Assembly (NCBI GenBank): GCA_001931905.2 | Contig: MSJI02000858.1 | Coordinates: 1 to 64,000, forward strand | Direction of reading: 5' to 3' | Length of the DNA stretch: 64,000 bases | DNA from: Cladosporium sp. IMV 00045 | Taxonomy: Eukaryota; Ascomycota; Dothideomycetes; Cladosporiales; Cladosporiaceae | Shown: positions 61,825-64,000 of the stretch, in pieces | Layout of the letters: each line of letters opens with the position of its first letter | How positions within the stretch are numbered: position 1 is the first letter of the stretch | Translations under genes and position numbers: made by a program | The notes under the pieces: generated by a model | Seen by the model: the letters and a program-made list of their open reading frames with translations, nothing else | The model's database searches: none | What the model was told of the DNA's origin: nothing

Positions 61825-63873
61825 GTGGGTTTTTCATCTCGAATGCTCAAGTTGGTAAATGACAGTGCTTTGTCTGGCTAGGAAAGGAGACCAATGCAAG
61901 ACTGGTCTATGTTTGAAGGAGGTGCAAGACTATGATCACCAGTCTCGTTGTCGAGTTGAGTATGTTTGACACGATCGCAGAGCTCACAACAGCACTTGAT
62001 CGGTCTTGATATTTTCCTCTCCTTTCTCGCGTATACGTGCCGCGAACGCGAAGCCCTGTCGGGATTAAAAGAACCTGCATGTTTAGTGAAATAAATGCCA
62101 GTTCCCAGCGCGAACCCACTGATTTATCCTTGATAGCTTCACGCACGTACATGCAGACCGACGATCGCACGGAGAAAGATCCTTTCGATGCCTGGCCAAG
62201 CACTCGCGGCACCACATCGTACGAGAGTCGACTGCCGAAGTCTCAAGATGAACATCCCAGCAGCTCGCATACATGCATTATTCCGTGAACGTAAGGCTGA
62301 CGCATGGTCGCCAGATTCGTCCAGGGATCTGGTTCAAATGTTTCGTATACAGTACACGGCTCTCGGCAGACCTGGTGATCGATGTCATTATTGATTTTTG
62401 GAAACATTATCTTTGATGATGACGTCGTCCTAGCGACTCAGTTTGTCTGCCGATCCACGTGAACCTTTGGAACAGGCGGGTGTGGCGGCGTGGGCGGATA
62501 AGAATGGGGTGCAGAAGTTACATGACAAAAGTTCCGTGAATCTCTGCTATAGTCGAGATATGTATACGCCAGATCTGAACCGATGGGAAGGAAGAATATC
62601 CCCTAGGTGCTGAGATGGCTCGATTCGAGGGATTTAAGATGTAAGCGATCGAGTATGGCTGAAGCTTAATTTTGATTTCTCTCCACATTCATCTACTTGT
62701 GGCGTAATCGTCAGATGGAAGTTTTTGTTGTGGAGACAGCACCGGAGCCGCATGTGCTGAGGAGATGAACGGATGGCTTGGTATGGAGGCATAGCGGCAC
62801 GCTGATAGTATTTGGAAGACTGCCACGACTCTCATCGAGATAATTCGCGGCACCACATGGCACCGATGAATTTGGACGGCCAGGCGATCAACCCCATTCT
62901 GGCGTTCGATCGATAGACCCACGGCCTGTATGCTTAGCCGGGTATATCGGAAGCGTCTTGTTTTGGATAAGGTTAGAATTGTCAGGCCAGACGCAGCTAT
63001 GTCGACGAAGCAGCTGATTCCAAATTTGCCAGACGCACACAACATCAGATATCGCACCCACGATCGATTTTTGCCCTCGTTGCTGTGTGGCAAGAGGAGT
63101 AAACAAAAGTGCGGCTCTCACAGAATGATGCAGCAGACGGCCGGCTGTCCGCTGCTAGCGCCACCTTAAAAGCGCAGGTATCGCATCTTGGCCAATCAGA
63201 GAGCGGCTCATCGAACGACATCTCAAAATCCATGACGCGCTATGAACATCACCACCGTGCAAGCACTCGCACACATCTGCCGCCTTTTGTATTTCCCTGC
63301 TGAAGATCGACTTGCCAGGGTAGTGATGTTGACGCCGAATTGAGCATGAGAGCAGCGAGCAGGGAGTGACGCGCGGTGATGCTTACGTTTGCAAATCCGA
63401 CCGAAATGCAAGGAATGGAAGAAGTCCTGCAAGAGAAGGCTTCATGCTCGACCGGTAGAAAGCGGTAGGATCAATATCGTATGCCGTATTGATCGATCGG
63501 ATACGTCTTTCCCATCCTCCATCCTAAGGCATAGATCTAACCATAATACGATGCGGCTCGAGCGGAATCGTCTGTGGAGGAGCCGGCACGGCAGGGCAAA
63601 TATCTCTAGTGAACGCTCTCCATCTCCGACCGCGGGCCCTGCGGATCGAGTAAACAAGCAGCGAGCTACCAGATCTATGCCGATGAGATCACTCTTTCGA
63701 CATGATTTCCAACATTATTCAGTCCATGACGTTCGGACCTTGTCCCGTCCTTCATCAAACCACTCCAAATGCACGATTCAGGCCAATGGCGACTGCTATA
63801 CATATAGCCTCGTCGCCCTTTCTAGCCACTGGTTTCTTTCCCCAACCATCCCATCATCTCACACCCGACCAGG
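61825..63873. other. 2 kb non-coding stretch before Rds1, copy 2
   Basis: Counterpart of 49643-51688. No gene is supported. The 168-codon frame at 63389-63895 extends past its copy-1 counterpart because one C is missing (near 63784 against 51599). Confidence 0.5.
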
Positions 63874-64000
63874 ATGTATACCAGAACCGCTTTGACCTCT
63901 GCGGTCCTTTACGGCCTTGCCGCCGCCGCACCTCAAGGCAACCCATCTGCCTACAACTCTGAAGAGGCTACTGGCGCCTCTTCTGTTGCGGCCGATAACC
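63874..64000 (+). CDS. Rds1-like secreted protein, copy 2, cut by window end
   Basis: The first 42 codons of a second Rds1-like gene. The protein is identical to copy 1 so far (MYTRTALTSAVLYGLAAAAP, then QGNPSAYNSEEATGASSVAA). Two synonymous changes are visible (GCT/GCC and ACT/ACC near 63967-63972). It includes the signal peptide. Whether the rest is intact cannot be seen. Confidence 0.85.
   Translation, partial: MYTRTALTSAVLYGLAAAAPQGNPSAYNSEEATGASSVAADN

Larger units (their letters stand above)
57938..64000. repeat. Duplicated block, copy 2
   Basis: The sequence matches 45724 onward (first bases GCGGGCTAGGTCGGCAGAGC in both) to the end of the window. Gene order, exon structure and long non-coding parts are kept. 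Differences are mostly single bases plus small insertions and deletions, some in the promoter (for example 59887-59945 is shorter than copy 1). Confidence 0.93.

Overview
The window is nuclear DNA of a filamentous ascomycete (Pezizomycotina). Almost every gene carries short GT..AG introns of about 45-140 bases. The set also includes types typical of that group: Zn2Cys6 regulators, CFEM and small secreted proteins, an Rds1-like secreted protein and a L-aminoadipate-pathway LYS2. A dothideomycete is my best guess from the overall gene style, but nothing in the sequence proves it. There is one assembly gap of 20 N (57918-57937).

Layout. 1-5.9 kb: the end of an MFS transporter, a monocarboxylate-type MFS transporter, and a Zn2Cys6 regulator divergent from the second transporter. 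6.4-8.9 kb: three small secreted proteins in a row, whose upstream regions share an ATTGTTCT / AGAACAAT element. 9.2-19.2 kb: an SDR dehydrogenase, an Ish1-domain secreted protein, a low-complexity protein with a doubled MHA(Y/F)T motif, a 926-residue CFEM-repeat-GPI cell-surface protein and the ER ubiquitin-conjugating enzyme UBC6. 19.8-29.7 kb: mostly housekeeping genes (RidA-like, ribosomal uS11/RPS14, prephenate dehydrogenase TYR1, a quinone-oxidoreductase-like protein, actin-related ARP9 and a secreted-type inorganic pyrophosphatase with a reading-frame problem). 30.8-32.3 kb: a secreted repeat protein with dibasic and 19-residue-spaced arginine sites. 33.2-45.6 kb: two F-box-like genes flanking the retromer gene VPS35, an RBR ubiquitin ligase, LYS2 and the NC2-beta transcription repressor subunit.

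45.7-64 kb is the most unusual part. A block holding a benzil-reductase-like SDR, an FAD-dependent oxidoreductase and a secreted ferritin-like Rds1 protein (45724-about 51815) appears a second time, collinear and about 95% identical, from 57938 to the end of the window. The second copy starts exactly at the N gap. Between the copies lie the rest of the Rds1 gene, a 175-base tandem repeat, a GH1 beta-glucosidase and a purine-rich microsatellite. In the SDR the roughly 35 base differences change only one amino acid, so both copies have been under selection. They are either a true large duplication or homeologous/allelic contigs joined during scaffolding.

Several gene pairs are divergent and share promoters: MCT/regulator, UBC6/RidA, RPS14/TYR1, VPS35/F-box, RBR/LYS2 and SDR/FAD oxidase (twice). 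Exon borders were placed by hand from splice consensus, reading frame and remembered family conservation. No database search was run.
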